64,000 bases of DNA from Convivina praedatoris (GTDB lineage Bacteria; Bacillota; Bacilli; Lactobacillales; Lactobacillaceae). The DNA is taken from assembly GCF_933208505.1 (NCBI RefSeq), contig NZ_CAKOEU010000008.1. One strand, written 5' to 3'. The notes under the pieces are model-generated. The model was not told where the DNA came from, made no database searches, and saw only the letters and a program-made list of their open reading frames with translations. Position 1 is the first letter of the stretch, and every line of letters starts with the position of its first letter. Position numbers and translations under genes: made by a program. This document shows, in pieces, positions 34,977-43,218 of the stretch.

Positions 34977-35441
34977 TTGGCCAAGAATAGATTTGTGGAG
35001 TCTTTAGAAAAAATGACGGTTGGAATTATGAGCCCAGCTGTGTTAGAAAAAGTCGCGTTGACTGTTAATTCAGAAGTTGCTAAGCGTAAAAACTATATTA
35101 AAATTCCCAATGTAAAGGGATTATCACCACAAGAAGCTGGTAAATTGTTAGAAAGTTATGGTTTCGAGTATTCTAGCTCTTTAACTGTTCCTGGTTCACG
35201 TTTGGCAAATAAAAAAGCTGATAAAATTATTACTGTTCGTCCTCATTCAGGTCTAGTTGTTAGTCCTGACACCCACATTAAGCTGTACTATGCCGATGAA
35301 CAGATTATTGAACGCAGCAAGGAAATTGCATTAGAAGAAGAGGAAGCCAAGCAACGCAAGCATCAACAACGGGAAGCAGTTGCTAAAGAAGTTAACGGTT
35401 TTTCGAAAAAAATATTAAAAAAATTACCATTTAAAAAATAA
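34977..35441 (+). CDS. Free-standing PASTA-domain protein
   Basis: 154 aa. Residues ~40-108 form one PASTA-like domain (IPNVKGLSPQEAGKLLESYG...PHSGLVVSPDTHIKLYY), the fold that senses muropeptides or lipid II in PknB-type kinases and PBP2x. No kinase, transpeptidase, signal peptide or transmembrane segment is present; residues ~112-154 are a charged helix (EEEEAKQRKHQQREAV) ending in a basic KKILKKLPFKK. TTG at 34977 is chosen because GAGGAGG lies 7 nt upstream; the ATG at 34972 is out of frame. Role unknown: either cytoplasmic or surface-bound by a non-classical route. Confidence 0.75.
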   Translation: MAKNRFVESLEKMTVGIMSPAVLEKVALTVNSEVAKRKNYIKIPNVKGLSPQEAGKLLESYGFEYSSSLTVPGSRLANKKADKIITVRPHSGLVVSPDTHIKLYYADEQIIERSKEIALEEEEAKQRKHQQREAVAKEVNGFSKKILKKLPFKK

Positions 35442-35467
35442 AATCAACTACGGTTGATTTTTTTTAT
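35437..35467 (+). terminator. Terminator after the PASTA gene
   Basis: AAAATCAAC and GTTGATTTT form a 9-bp stem around TACG with an eight-T tail. Confidence 0.9.
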
Positions 35468-35538
35468 TTTCATTTTTTACTACCTTAGTGAACTAAATTA
35501 GGGGTGAGTAGTTCCCCCAGCCAATTTTAAATGAATTA

Positions 35539-35560
35539 TGATATACTTGAAAGGTATATC
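35539..35560 (+). promoter_or_regulatory. Extended -10 promoter overlapped by an inverted repeat
   Basis: TGATATACT (35539-35547) is an extended -10 element. The same bases form the left arm of GATATAC-N7-GTATATC (35540-35560), a perfect 7-bp inverted repeat, which could be a repressor site for the following membrane-protein gene. Confidence 0.5.
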
Positions 35561-35630
35561 AGATTGGGAAGAATGTATGTAATTAATATTCAACACTGTT
35601 ATCTATTATCATTTGAGAGGGAGTTTAGAT

Positions 35631-36353
35631 GTGGCTGATTTATTAGTTCACTGGATTTTATATATTAGCTTAGCTTTAATTGCGTTAGAAGTTATTTATG
35701 CTTTCTTTCGTAGACAAGCATCGGCAAAACCAGCGCGAGTTCGTTACCGCTATGGACTATTGATTGCCATTGTTTTGACTACTATATTATTGATTTTAAA
35801 TCAATTTGTTCAGAGTATGAGCCAAAGTATTTTATGGTTGGGTTATTTTAGTTTGTTTATTTCTTTGGTTCAGATTGCAACAGCTTTTCTGGGCAAGCGG
35901 GGTCTTAAGCCTTCTAATTTTCAAAAATTTTTACGGATTGCCTCAGTGGGGATGATTTTTATGACACCAATTCTATTGTTGTCAGATAATATAAAGGCCA
36001 TGACTACTAGTCAAAATTCAAAAGAAGAGCAATCTGATTCAAGAACGAGTTCTAAAAAATCGACTGCTAAAAAAAATAGCAGCAACGCTAGTTCTAAAAC
36101 AGCTAATCCGGATAAAAAGGGACAGTCTCAGAACTCTGATAGCAATCAAACCGGTACGAATACTGGTGTCACTGGAGCAGGGCAAGGAGTCGCTAATGCT
36201 TCTGGAAATGGTTCATTAGGTGGTAATAGTAGTCAGATTCCAAGTTACTACGGCGGTCCAGCAGCTAAGCAAAATCATATTAATGGCACCATGGGTAATG
36301 GTGATAAAGCTAATGATTTACCCGCTACTGGTGTAACCACTAATAACAATTAA
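35631..36353 (+). CDS. Four-TM protein with Ser/Asn/Gly-rich tail ending near LPATG
   Basis: 240 aa of unknown function. Four hydrophobic segments lie in the first ~125 residues (LVHWILYISLALIALEVIYA; LLIAIVLTTILLILNQFV; LWLGYFSLFISLVQIATAFL; IASVGMIFMTPILLL). The rest is low-complexity, rich in Ser, Lys, Asn and Gly, ending ...ANDLPATGVTTNNN. LPATG looks like a sortase signal, but no hydrophobic stretch or charged tail follows, so classical sorting is unlikely. GTG start with GAGAGGGAG 8-10 nt upstream; no ATG fits. It is followed 56 nt later by the serine-rich gene, probably one transcript. Confidence 0.75.
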   Translation: MADLLVHWILYISLALIALEVIYAFFRRQASAKPARVRYRYGLLIAIVLTTILLILNQFVQSMSQSILWLGYFSLFISLVQIATAFLGKRGLKPSNFQKFLRIASVGMIFMTPILLLSDNIKAMTTSQNSKEEQSDSRTSSKKSTAKKNSSNASSKTANPDKKGQSQNSDSNQTGTNTGVTGAGQGVANASGNGSLGGNSSQIPSYYGGPAAKQNHINGTMGNGDKANDLPATGVTTNNN

Positions 36354-36409
36354 TTAAACGCCTAGTAAAGTTCGGTATTTAGAATAAAATTTATTTGGAG
36401 ATGGTAAAC

Positions 36410-37711
36410 ATGAGTAATAATTCAGACTTTTCACCTTTTGTTGCAGACTCAACTAGTGCACAAGAATCAACATTCATGAGTCAATCGACATCTGAAAAAG
36501 AATCAACAGTTAGTGTAATTAGCCAATCAAATGCAGTTAGTATGATTTCATCCTTGTCTTTGTCTTCTTCAATTTCACGAGCAGAAGAAGAAAGTCAAAT
36601 GCGTAGTGTTGAAACATCAGTTTCTGATAGTGTTTCAACGTTAAATAGTCAATTGGTGGAGGATTCGGTTAGTGTTTCTAATTCAAGTGTAGCTAGTGAA
36701 TCGGTTTCACATAATTATTCGACGTCTAACAAGGAATACTTATCACGTTTGCAATCTGACATGGAATCGCAATCTCTTAGTACTGAAGCGCATTGGTCAG
36801 AATTACGGTCAACTTCTGTTGCAATTTCTGAATCTAACTTACAGAGTATGGTTGAGTCTGAACAAAGTTTGGAGTCACGTTCTGACAGTGTTGTTCGTTC
36901 GACCTTCTTCTCTCAGTCGCATTCTAATGAGGCTTCTCTTTGGACTAGCCAGTTGAATTCAAGTGTACAAAGTACTTCAACTTCAGATTCATTAATTTAT
37001 TCATTGTCAACAAGTAGCTCTGATTCTGGTTCAACCAGTGCGTATAACTCCATTAGTAACTCGAATGCTAGTGTACGTAGTACTTCTGAGTCCTTGTCAC
37101 AGCTTAACTCTGAATCAGTACTCCATTCTGAGATGGAGATGCGTAATTTTTATGCTACCGCCGGAGCTCGCTTTGAACCCCGTTCAGAAAGTACGATTTT
37201 TAGAGTAAATGAGAGCCAGTTAGCACATACTTCAACATCGGAAAGTGAATCGATTGCTCAGTCAACTAAGACGCAAGAATCAGAATCATTAAAGCTTTCA
37301 AATTCTGATAGTTTATCAATGTTGATTTCTGAAAACTTAACTTCGATTCGGACATCGCGCTCAGTTTCTAATTCAGCCTCAGAATCTGAAAGCGTTTCGC
37401 TATCATCATCAGATAGTACTGCTTCAATGAGTACGTCACAGGCTAATAGTGAATCAGTGGCTTCTATGGATGAAGAACAGTCAGCCTCAGAATCTCTTTC
37501 TACTTTCAACAGCAGCTATCACAGTATTTCCTTAGAGGAATCACAGTCACATGCTGGGTCAACGAATGAACAGCGTTCTGAAAGTGAAGCCCAAAATTCG
37601 GAAAGTACCAATAAAGAGTCAAGTAAAGATAATGCCGAAGCGGACGACAAGAAAAAGCGTCCCCGTCGTGGCGCTAAGCTAATGGAATATTTCGGTGTTG
37701 ACCAAGATTAA
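36410..37711 (+). CDS. Serine-rich low-complexity protein without signal peptide
   Basis: 433 aa, about one third serine, with many SES/SxS units alternating with Glu, Thr, Gln and Val and no exact tandem repeat. No signal peptide, transmembrane segment, cell-wall motif or recognised domain is seen. Residues ~240-262 (MRNFYATAGARFEP...FRVNE) are the only ordinary-looking internal stretch, and the end is basic then aromatic (KKKRPRRGAKLMEYFGVDQD). ATG 36410 follows TTTGGAGATGGTAAAC. The composition resembles serine-rich adhesins, but these carry secretion and anchoring modules that are absent. Function unknown; reading frame is clearly maintained over 1.3 kb with codons chosen normally. Confidence 0.8.
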   Translation: MSNNSDFSPFVADSTSAQESTFMSQSTSEKESTVSVISQSNAVSMISSLSLSSSISRAEEESQMRSVETSVSDSVSTLNSQLVEDSVSVSNSSVASESVSHNYSTSNKEYLSRLQSDMESQSLSTEAHWSELRSTSVAISESNLQSMVESEQSLESRSDSVVRSTFFSQSHSNEASLWTSQLNSSVQSTSTSDSLIYSLSTSSSDSGSTSAYNSISNSNASVRSTSESLSQLNSESVLHSEMEMRNFYATAGARFEPRSESTIFRVNESQLAHTSTSESESIAQSTKTQESESLKLSNSDSLSMLISENLTSIRTSRSVSNSASESESVSLSSSDSTASMSTSQANSESVASMDEEQSASESLSTFNSSYHSISLEESQSHAGSTNEQRSESEAQNSESTNKESSKDNAEADDKKKRPRRGAKLMEYFGVDQD

Positions 37712-37722
37712 TGTATAAGATG

Positions 37723-37758
37723 AAAAAATCAGTTCATACAAAATGAGCTGATTTTTCT
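37723..37758 (+). terminator. Terminator after the serine-rich gene
   Basis: AAAAATCAGTTCAT and ATGAGCTGATTTTT pair over about 13 bp, followed by T residues. Confidence 0.85.
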
Positions 37759-37789
37759 TTAGTTAAATTTTATATTGGAGAGTATGCAG

Positions 37790-38326
37790 ATGGAAATTCG
37801 TGAAGGTGATTTACTCTTTGTGCGAAGTGGTCATAAAAAATTAGACCAAATGATTGCGCAAAGTACAGGTCAAAATAGTTATATCCATGTTGCACTTGTG
37901 ACTCAGATTGAACCAGAAATATGGGTCATCCATGCTAGTATGCCAGACGGATGTTTAACAGAAACATTAACTGATTTCCTGGTGAAACGGAAAGGATTAG
38001 TTGATTTGTATCGGATTAATGCTCGGGGAAATAATATTTCTCGGGCGGTTGTCAGGGCGCAAGATAATTTAAATCGCCCCTATAATTATAGCTTTTTGCC
38101 AAATGATGAAGGCCTATACTGCTCAGAGTTGATTACTGAAGCCTTTAAGGGACAGAATATTTTTAAATTAAATCCTCTGGAATTTGGTGGCCCCAAAGAA
38201 CAGGATTATTGGACGAAATATTATGCCAAGTTGGGAATGGATTTGCCACAAGGAGTATATGGTAGCAGCCCTAATTCTTTAGTGAAAAGTCCTCAACTAC
38301 ATTTTATCGGTGAACTGTCAGATTGA
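37790..38326 (+). CDS. YiiX-like (permuted NlpC/P60) cysteine hydrolase
   Basis: 178 aa. The domain begins REGDLLFVRSG, has the catalytic His in SYIHVALV (near residue 37), a Glu/Asp-bearing strand, and the catalytic Cys in GLYCSELITEAF (near residue 110): His before Cys is the permuted papain-like order of YiiX/YaeF enzymes. Likely an amidase or lipid/peptide hydrolase. No signal peptide. ATG 37790 is chosen for the GGAG 9 nt upstream; ATG 37784 is too close. It follows the serine-rich gene across a terminator. Confidence 0.8.
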   Translation: MEIREGDLLFVRSGHKKLDQMIAQSTGQNSYIHVALVTQIEPEIWVIHASMPDGCLTETLTDFLVKRKGLVDLYRINARGNNISRAVVRAQDNLNRPYNYSFLPNDEGLYCSELITEAFKGQNIFKLNPLEFGGPKEQDYWTKYYAKLGMDLPQGVYGSSPNSLVKSPQLHFIGELSD

Positions 38327-38833
38327 TTAATCAGTTGGGAAACGTTTAGTGCGAATAATTTCATCTAAAATGCGGTAGCCATCGGCTTTGTCATAGGGAT
38401 GTTTACGTTGCTGATTCCAAATGCTGACTACATAGATTTCGCCGAGAGTCCAAATAAATTCAGGATCATCGGATAATTTGAACAGGTGTTTGAACACTGC
38501 TGCATCAAAAATTTTTTTGAATTCGGTATCCTGGAGTTGAAAATCTAAAATATCAATATATTGATTCATCTGCAAGTCTTGTAGAATTGAAAACGGTGAA
38601 GCTTTAAATGTATCTAAATCAACGTGTTCAAAAAATTGTTTAAAGGTAACTGATAGGATGGCATTCATAAGGTCATATTTATCATGGAAATGGCGATAAA
38701 AGGTATTGCGATTGATGTCGGCAATATCACAAATTTGTTTGATACTTAATTTAGAAAAGGGTACCGTTTGTAAAGTTTGCATGGTAACACTGGTGATATG
38801 TTGGTTCATTAATTGGGATCGTTTGGTTGACAT
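38327..38833 (-). CDS. TetR/AcrR-family regulator
   Basis: 168 aa. Helix-turn-helix LSIKQICDIADINRNTFYRHFHDKYDLMNAI at about residues 28-58 is of TetR type; the C-terminal part is a variable ligand-binding domain. Divergent from the MMPL transporter gene, with a 17-bp inverted repeat in the shared 127-nt promoter region, so it probably represses that transporter and perhaps itself. Its stop abuts the hydrolase stop. Confidence 0.87.
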   Translation of the reverse strand: MSTKRSQLMNQHITSVTMQTLQTVPFSKLSIKQICDIADINRNTFYRHFHDKYDLMNAILSVTFKQFFEHVDLDTFKASPFSILQDLQMNQYIDILDFQLQDTEFKKIFDAAVFKHLFKLSDDPEFIWTLGEIYVVSIWNQQRKHPYDKADGYRILDEIIRTKRFPTD

Positions 38834-38860
38834 TTGTTCACCTATACATTTTTTAAAATT

Positions 38861-38877
38861 TGTCTACTTTATAGACA
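38861..38877. promoter_or_regulatory. Inverted repeat, likely TetR operator
   Basis: TGTCTA-CTTTA-TAGACA is a perfect 6-bp inverted repeat with a 5-bp spacer, centred in the region between the regulator and the transporter it probably controls. Confidence 0.6.
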
Positions 38878-38960
38878 GTATACCATTTTTATCTCTTTAC
38901 CCAGCTAAAACACCCTAGTAGAATAACCCACAGTTACTTTTTTATATATAGGAGGAGCAA

Positions 38961-41240
38961 ATGATGCTCAAACGGTTAGGAAAATGGATTTATCATAATA
39001 AATTCAAAACCCTATTGGCATGGCTAGTGCTACTAGTTGCATTTGTCTGGGGTGCAGTTGGTATGGGGTCACATTTCGTCACTAATCTGTCGATTTCTGG
39101 GATTCCCTCCACTGAAATTCAATCAACCTTGGAAAAGGAATTTGATTTAAATCCGAATAGTGGAACCTTGAAAGTAGTTATTCAGCATAAGGATGGCGAT
39201 GGCGTTAATAGTGATGAAATCAAAAGCCAAGTTGCTCAAGCTATCCAAAAGGCTCAGGATAAATATGGCTCAGATATTAAGTCAATTTCTAATCCTTATG
39301 ATTCTGGTATTATTAGTGAAGATAAAACGACTACTTATGTGGACGTGACCTTTAAACAAAGTGGTCAAAACGTTCCTTACACATTAGTTAATAATGTTCG
39401 TAAGATTTTTGATGATAAAGTTAAGGACAAAGGCACTACCTTGGCTTATACTGGTTCAGCCCGAGTAACGCCAATGGATTTGGGTGGTACATCAGAAATT
39501 ATTGGTGTAACCATTGCCTTTATCTTACTGTTAATTCTCTTTAGATCCTTTGTGACTGCTGGTATGCCAATTGTTAGTGCATTGGTTGGTTTGGGTAGTG
39601 GTGTCTTACTGATTACGATTGGGACAAACTTCTTTGATCTAGCTAACGTTGGTGAAACTTTGGCAGTTATGTTGAGTTTGGCAGTTGGTATTGACTATGC
39701 CTTATTCATTTTGAACCGCTATAAGACTGATTTAGCTGATACCGATGGTGATCAAGCCGAAGCCTTGGGTCGGGCTTTACAAGAGGCTGGTAAGTCAGTT
39801 ATCTTTGCCGGTGTGACAGTTATTATCGCAGTATGCGGTTTGAGCCTTTTGGGCATTGACTTTGTCTCAGCTATGGGATTTGCCGCAGCTGTAGGTGTAT
39901 TCTTTGCCCTCATTTCGGCCTTGACCTTCCTACCAGCTATGATTAGTTGGGCTCAGAAGTTTATCAAGCCTAATACAAAGACAGTTGATGAAATGGCTGC
40001 TAATCCAAGTAAGGCAACTTCATTTTTGGTTAAGCACCCTTGGACAATTGTAATCGTTGGTGTTGCAGTCTTGCTTGGATTGGCTGTACCTGCTGAACAT
40101 ATGCGTATGGGTATGCCATATAATGGCTCTTTACCCGAAAATCGTACTGAACGTCAAGCTTATGATATTATTTCAGATAAATTTGGTGAAGGGGTCAATT
40201 CACCTTTGATTGCAGTGGTGGAATTAGATAAAACTGCTGATGATGAAGAGAATTTGGCTAAAATTGCTGATCATCTGAATGGGCTTGATGGCACTAAAAC
40301 AATGCTACCAATGGTTGATCAGGCTAAGGCCCAAGCCTTAAAGGCCCAGTTAACTCAACAGATGCAGCAACAAGCTATGGCTCAAGCTCAGGCAACCGGG
40401 CAGATGCCTACTGATCAGCAAAAGGCCGAGGCTGCTGCTAAAATTAAGGCAACTATTCTGCAGCAAGCATCAAAGCCTTATAAAGTAAGTGCTGATGGTA
40501 AGTATGCCATGATGGTTGTGATTCCTAAGAAGGGATCAGAATCTGAGCAAACTGAAAAGTTAGCTAATCAGATTAAGAATTATTCTAAGACCACTGAAAG
40601 CAGCTATCATGCTAAAATCACTTTGACTGGTGTTAGTGCCGTGAACCTAGATATTACCGATAAACTTAACCGGGCCACCCCAGTATTTGCCGGTATTATC
40701 ATTGGTTTGGCATTCATCTTATTGATGTTAGTATTCCGATCATTTGTCATTCCTTTGATTGCAATGGCTGGTTTTGGTATTTCCCTCTTAGCTTCATTTG
40801 GCTTCACTACCTTGGTAATGCAAGACGGCTTCATGAAAGGTTTCTTTGGTATTAGTAAGGGTGCACCATTGATTTCCTTCTTACCGGTGGTCGTAATTGG
40901 TATTTTGTTCGGTTTGGCGATGGACTATGAAGTCTTTATGGTTTCTCGTGCTCGTGAAGAATACTTGAAGACAGGTGATAATAGCCGTGCTGTGATTGTG
41001 GCTTTACAGGATAGTGGTCCAATCGTTATTACAGCAGCTTTGATTATGATTGCGGTCTTTGGTAGTTTTGCCTTGAATCCTGATCCAACTATTAAGTCAA
41101 TGGGACTAGCATTGTCCTTTGGTGTTCTATTCGACGCCTTCATTGTTCGGTTGATGATTGTGCCATCTATGATCCAAATTTTTGGTAAGTGGAATTGGGC
41201 TTTCCCTGGCAATAAGCGGAATTGGATTTCTGAAAAATAA
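38961..41240 (+). CDS. MMPL-family membrane transporter
   Basis: RND-superfamily transporter of the MmpL/YdfJ type, 759 aa. Two halves each with a large external loop and a bundle of hydrophobic segments; GIDYALFILNRYKTD near residue 244 and the corresponding GLAMDYEVFMVSRAREEY near 652 contain the charged intramembrane residues of the family. Probable substrates are lipids or amphipathic drugs. The second loop carries a Gln/Ala-rich insert (QQMQQQAMAQAQATG). Start after ATAGGAGGAGCAA; regulated presumably by the divergent TetR. Confidence 0.92.
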   Translation: MMLKRLGKWIYHNKFKTLLAWLVLLVAFVWGAVGMGSHFVTNLSISGIPSTEIQSTLEKEFDLNPNSGTLKVVIQHKDGDGVNSDEIKSQVAQAIQKAQDKYGSDIKSISNPYDSGIISEDKTTTYVDVTFKQSGQNVPYTLVNNVRKIFDDKVKDKGTTLAYTGSARVTPMDLGGTSEIIGVTIAFILLLILFRSFVTAGMPIVSALVGLGSGVLLITIGTNFFDLANVGETLAVMLSLAVGIDYALFILNRYKTDLADTDGDQAEALGRALQEAGKSVIFAGVTVIIAVCGLSLLGIDFVSAMGFAAAVGVFFALISALTFLPAMISWAQKFIKPNTKTVDEMAANPSKATSFLVKHPWTIVIVGVAVLLGLAVPAEHMRMGMPYNGSLPENRTERQAYDIISDKFGEGVNSPLIAVVELDKTADDEENLAKIADHLNGLDGTKTMLPMVDQAKAQALKAQLTQQMQQQAMAQAQATGQMPTDQQKAEAAAKIKATILQQASKPYKVSADGKYAMMVVIPKKGSESEQTEKLANQIKNYSKTTESSYHAKITLTGVSAVNLDITDKLNRATPVFAGIIIGLAFILLMLVFRSFVIPLIAMAGFGISLLASFGFTTLVMQDGFMKGFFGISKGAPLISFLPVVVIGILFGLAMDYEVFMVSRAREEYLKTGDNSRAVIVALQDSGPIVITAALIMIAVFGSFALNPDPTIKSMGLALSFGVLFDAFIVRLMIVPSMIQIFGKWNWAFPGNKRNWISEK

Positions 41241-41249
41241 ATAGCATCA

Positions 41250-41292
41250 TAACAAAAAGCACAGCATCGATTGATGTTGTGCTTTTTGTTAT
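41250..41292 (+). terminator. Terminator after the MMPL gene
   Basis: AACAAAAAGCACAGCATC pairs with GATGTTGTGCTTTTTGTT over about 18 bp; A and T runs on either side. Confidence 0.9.
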
Positions 41293-41366
41293 GATGAGGT
41301 GTTTTTAAAATGCCTAGCTTATGCTATTCTTAAGAAAATTAAATTGCGATGGGGTAGAGCTTTATT

Positions 41367-43157
41367 ATGAAAACATTACGATATTTATGGCGTGGCAATA
41401 GCGCCTTTTACAAAAACTGGTGGCAATATGCGATTTTAGTGGTGGTTGTGCAAGCTGTCATCAAGCATCTATTTATTCCACTTTATACTTTAGCTTTGGA
41501 AGCTATTTTAGCTGTTTTTCGAATTAATTATATTTCTTATAATAATTTAGGTGTGTTACTGAAATATGGCGGATTACCCTTGATATTAATAATTATCTTA
41601 GCGGTATTGATGTTATTAACAACCTATCTTCAATTTGCCTTTATGTTGACTAGTATCTATCGAATTTCTAGTGGTAAAGGGTTGGAATTATCGGCCGCTG
41701 GGCGGGCCGCCTGGAATAGCTTACGATCATCTTCACTTCTAGGTATTTTTGTTTTCTTACTATATGTAGCTTTGGTATTACCAACTTCTTCGTCTTTTTT
41801 CACATCAAGTTTACTTAAAAAATTAGTTATTCCAGATTTTATTTTAGAATTTTTATCTCAAAATATATATTATGAGGTATGTATTTTTGCTGGTTTCTTA
41901 GTTTTAACTTACTTTTCGATTCGATTAGTACGCGTTTTACCATTGATGCTAGATAATAATTATGGTTTTAAGGAAGCAGTTCATACTAGTTGGGCCGAAA
42001 CGAAAGGGCACTTTATCCGCTATGTTATTCGGGTAGGAATTATTGCGGCATTAACTGTGACTAGCATCACTATGGCCAAATTGGCCGGGGTTACCTTGCA
42101 GGAAATGTTTGATGTTCATTGGAAGCATTTGGCCTTTACTTCGGGTATTTTCTTAACTTTTTCAGTTGAAATTATTGAAGTGTTATTAAAAATATTTGAA
42201 ACGACTTTATTAGCCTTTATTATTATTTTCCCAAATGAAATTCCACTTAAAAAGAGTCCTACTATTTGGGCGACTTTCCGACGTCAAAAACGGGCTAAAA
42301 CAATTTTTGGTATTAGTATTACTATCTTTGCAGCGGTTCTAGTACTATTTAATATTTCCTACTTAGTTGGTTCGTTCGGTAGTGCTAAGGATATGTTGAC
42401 AATCTCACATCGTGGGGTTGACGCTGGTAATGGTGTTCAAAATACTTTACCGGCTTTAGAAAGAACAGCTAAGGTTAAGCCGGATTATGTCGAGATGGAC
42501 CTGCACGAAACTAAAGATCATCAGTTCGTTGTCATGCATGATGAGAATTTAAAGGCCCTAACGGGGGTTGATCGGATTCCTCATGATATGACTTTGGCTG
42601 AGATTACCAAGCTGACAGCCCATGAAAATGGCCAAACGGCTCGGATAGTTAGTTTTGATGATTACTTAGCGACAGCAGAAAGATTGAATCAAAAACTTTT
42701 GGTTGAAATTAAGACAACTAAATATGATAGTCCACAGTTAATGGATAACTTTAAAAAGAAATACAGTAAACGGTTGATGCAAGATCATGACATGATTCAT
42801 TCTTTAGATTATCGTGTTATTTCTAAATCAGAAGAACTGATGCCGAAAATACCGGCTAGTTTTATTTTGCCGTATACTTTAATCTTGCCCAATACTAATG
42901 CTAATTTGTACACGTTAGAAGAAACCACTTTGAATCAAAAAATTGTGGATGAGGCTCATAGTCATAATCAACGGGTGCTGGCTTGGACAATTAATGATGA
43001 AAGTGACATGCAACAAATGGTGTTCTTGAACACAGATGGTATTATTACTGATAATCTAACCACTTTAAAGGAAGTTCTAAAAGATCAAAATGATAATCCA
43101 TCGTATGCTAAACGAATGTCGCAGTTATTAGACGTTAATTGGCAATCAGCCTTTTAG
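41367..43157 (+). CDS. Membrane-anchored glycerophosphodiester phosphodiesterase
   Basis: 596 aa. Residues ~1-340 are a membrane domain with about eight hydrophobic segments (GDPD membrane domain type). Residues ~348-585 form the catalytic barrel with SHRGVDAGNGVQNT, YVEMDLHETKD and VMHDENL, carrying the His/Glu/Asp/His set of GDPD enzymes. It hydrolyses glycerophosphodiesters, possibly from lipoteichoic acid or membrane lipid turnover. Stands alone between two terminators. Confidence 0.92.
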   Translation: MKTLRYLWRGNSAFYKNWWQYAILVVVVQAVIKHLFIPLYTLALEAILAVFRINYISYNNLGVLLKYGGLPLILIIILAVLMLLTTYLQFAFMLTSIYRISSGKGLELSAAGRAAWNSLRSSSLLGIFVFLLYVALVLPTSSSFFTSSLLKKLVIPDFILEFLSQNIYYEVCIFAGFLVLTYFSIRLVRVLPLMLDNNYGFKEAVHTSWAETKGHFIRYVIRVGIIAALTVTSITMAKLAGVTLQEMFDVHWKHLAFTSGIFLTFSVEIIEVLLKIFETTLLAFIIIFPNEIPLKKSPTIWATFRRQKRAKTIFGISITIFAAVLVLFNISYLVGSFGSAKDMLTISHRGVDAGNGVQNTLPALERTAKVKPDYVEMDLHETKDHQFVVMHDENLKALTGVDRIPHDMTLAEITKLTAHENGQTARIVSFDDYLATAERLNQKLLVEIKTTKYDSPQLMDNFKKKYSKRLMQDHDMIHSLDYRVISKSEELMPKIPASFILPYTLILPNTNANLYTLEETTLNQKIVDEAHSHNQRVLAWTINDESDMQQMVFLNTDGIITDNLTTLKEVLKDQNDNPSYAKRMSQLLDVNWQSAF

Positions 43158-43164
43158 ATTTATT

Positions 43165-43194
43165 AACACTAGTGTAGAAACTAGTGTTTTTTTA
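43165..43194 (+). terminator. Terminator after the GDPD gene
   Basis: AACACTAG and CTAGTGTT form an 8-bp stem followed by a T run. Confidence 0.85.
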
Positions 43195-43218
43195 TAAAAA
43201 ATAGGTGAGATATAAGTT

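Noticed and set aside
36330..36353. LPATG as a functional sortase signal
   Set aside because: No hydrophobic segment or positively charged tail follows, so a standard cell-wall sorting signal is not supported.
37258..37509. Acidic minus-strand frame within the serine-rich gene
   Set aside because: It is the complement of repetitive TCA/TCT/AGT codons. The Glu/Asp/Ser composition follows from that, and there is no start signal.
40607..41212. Minus-strand frames within the MMPL gene
   Set aside because: Shadows of the coding frame with no start signals.
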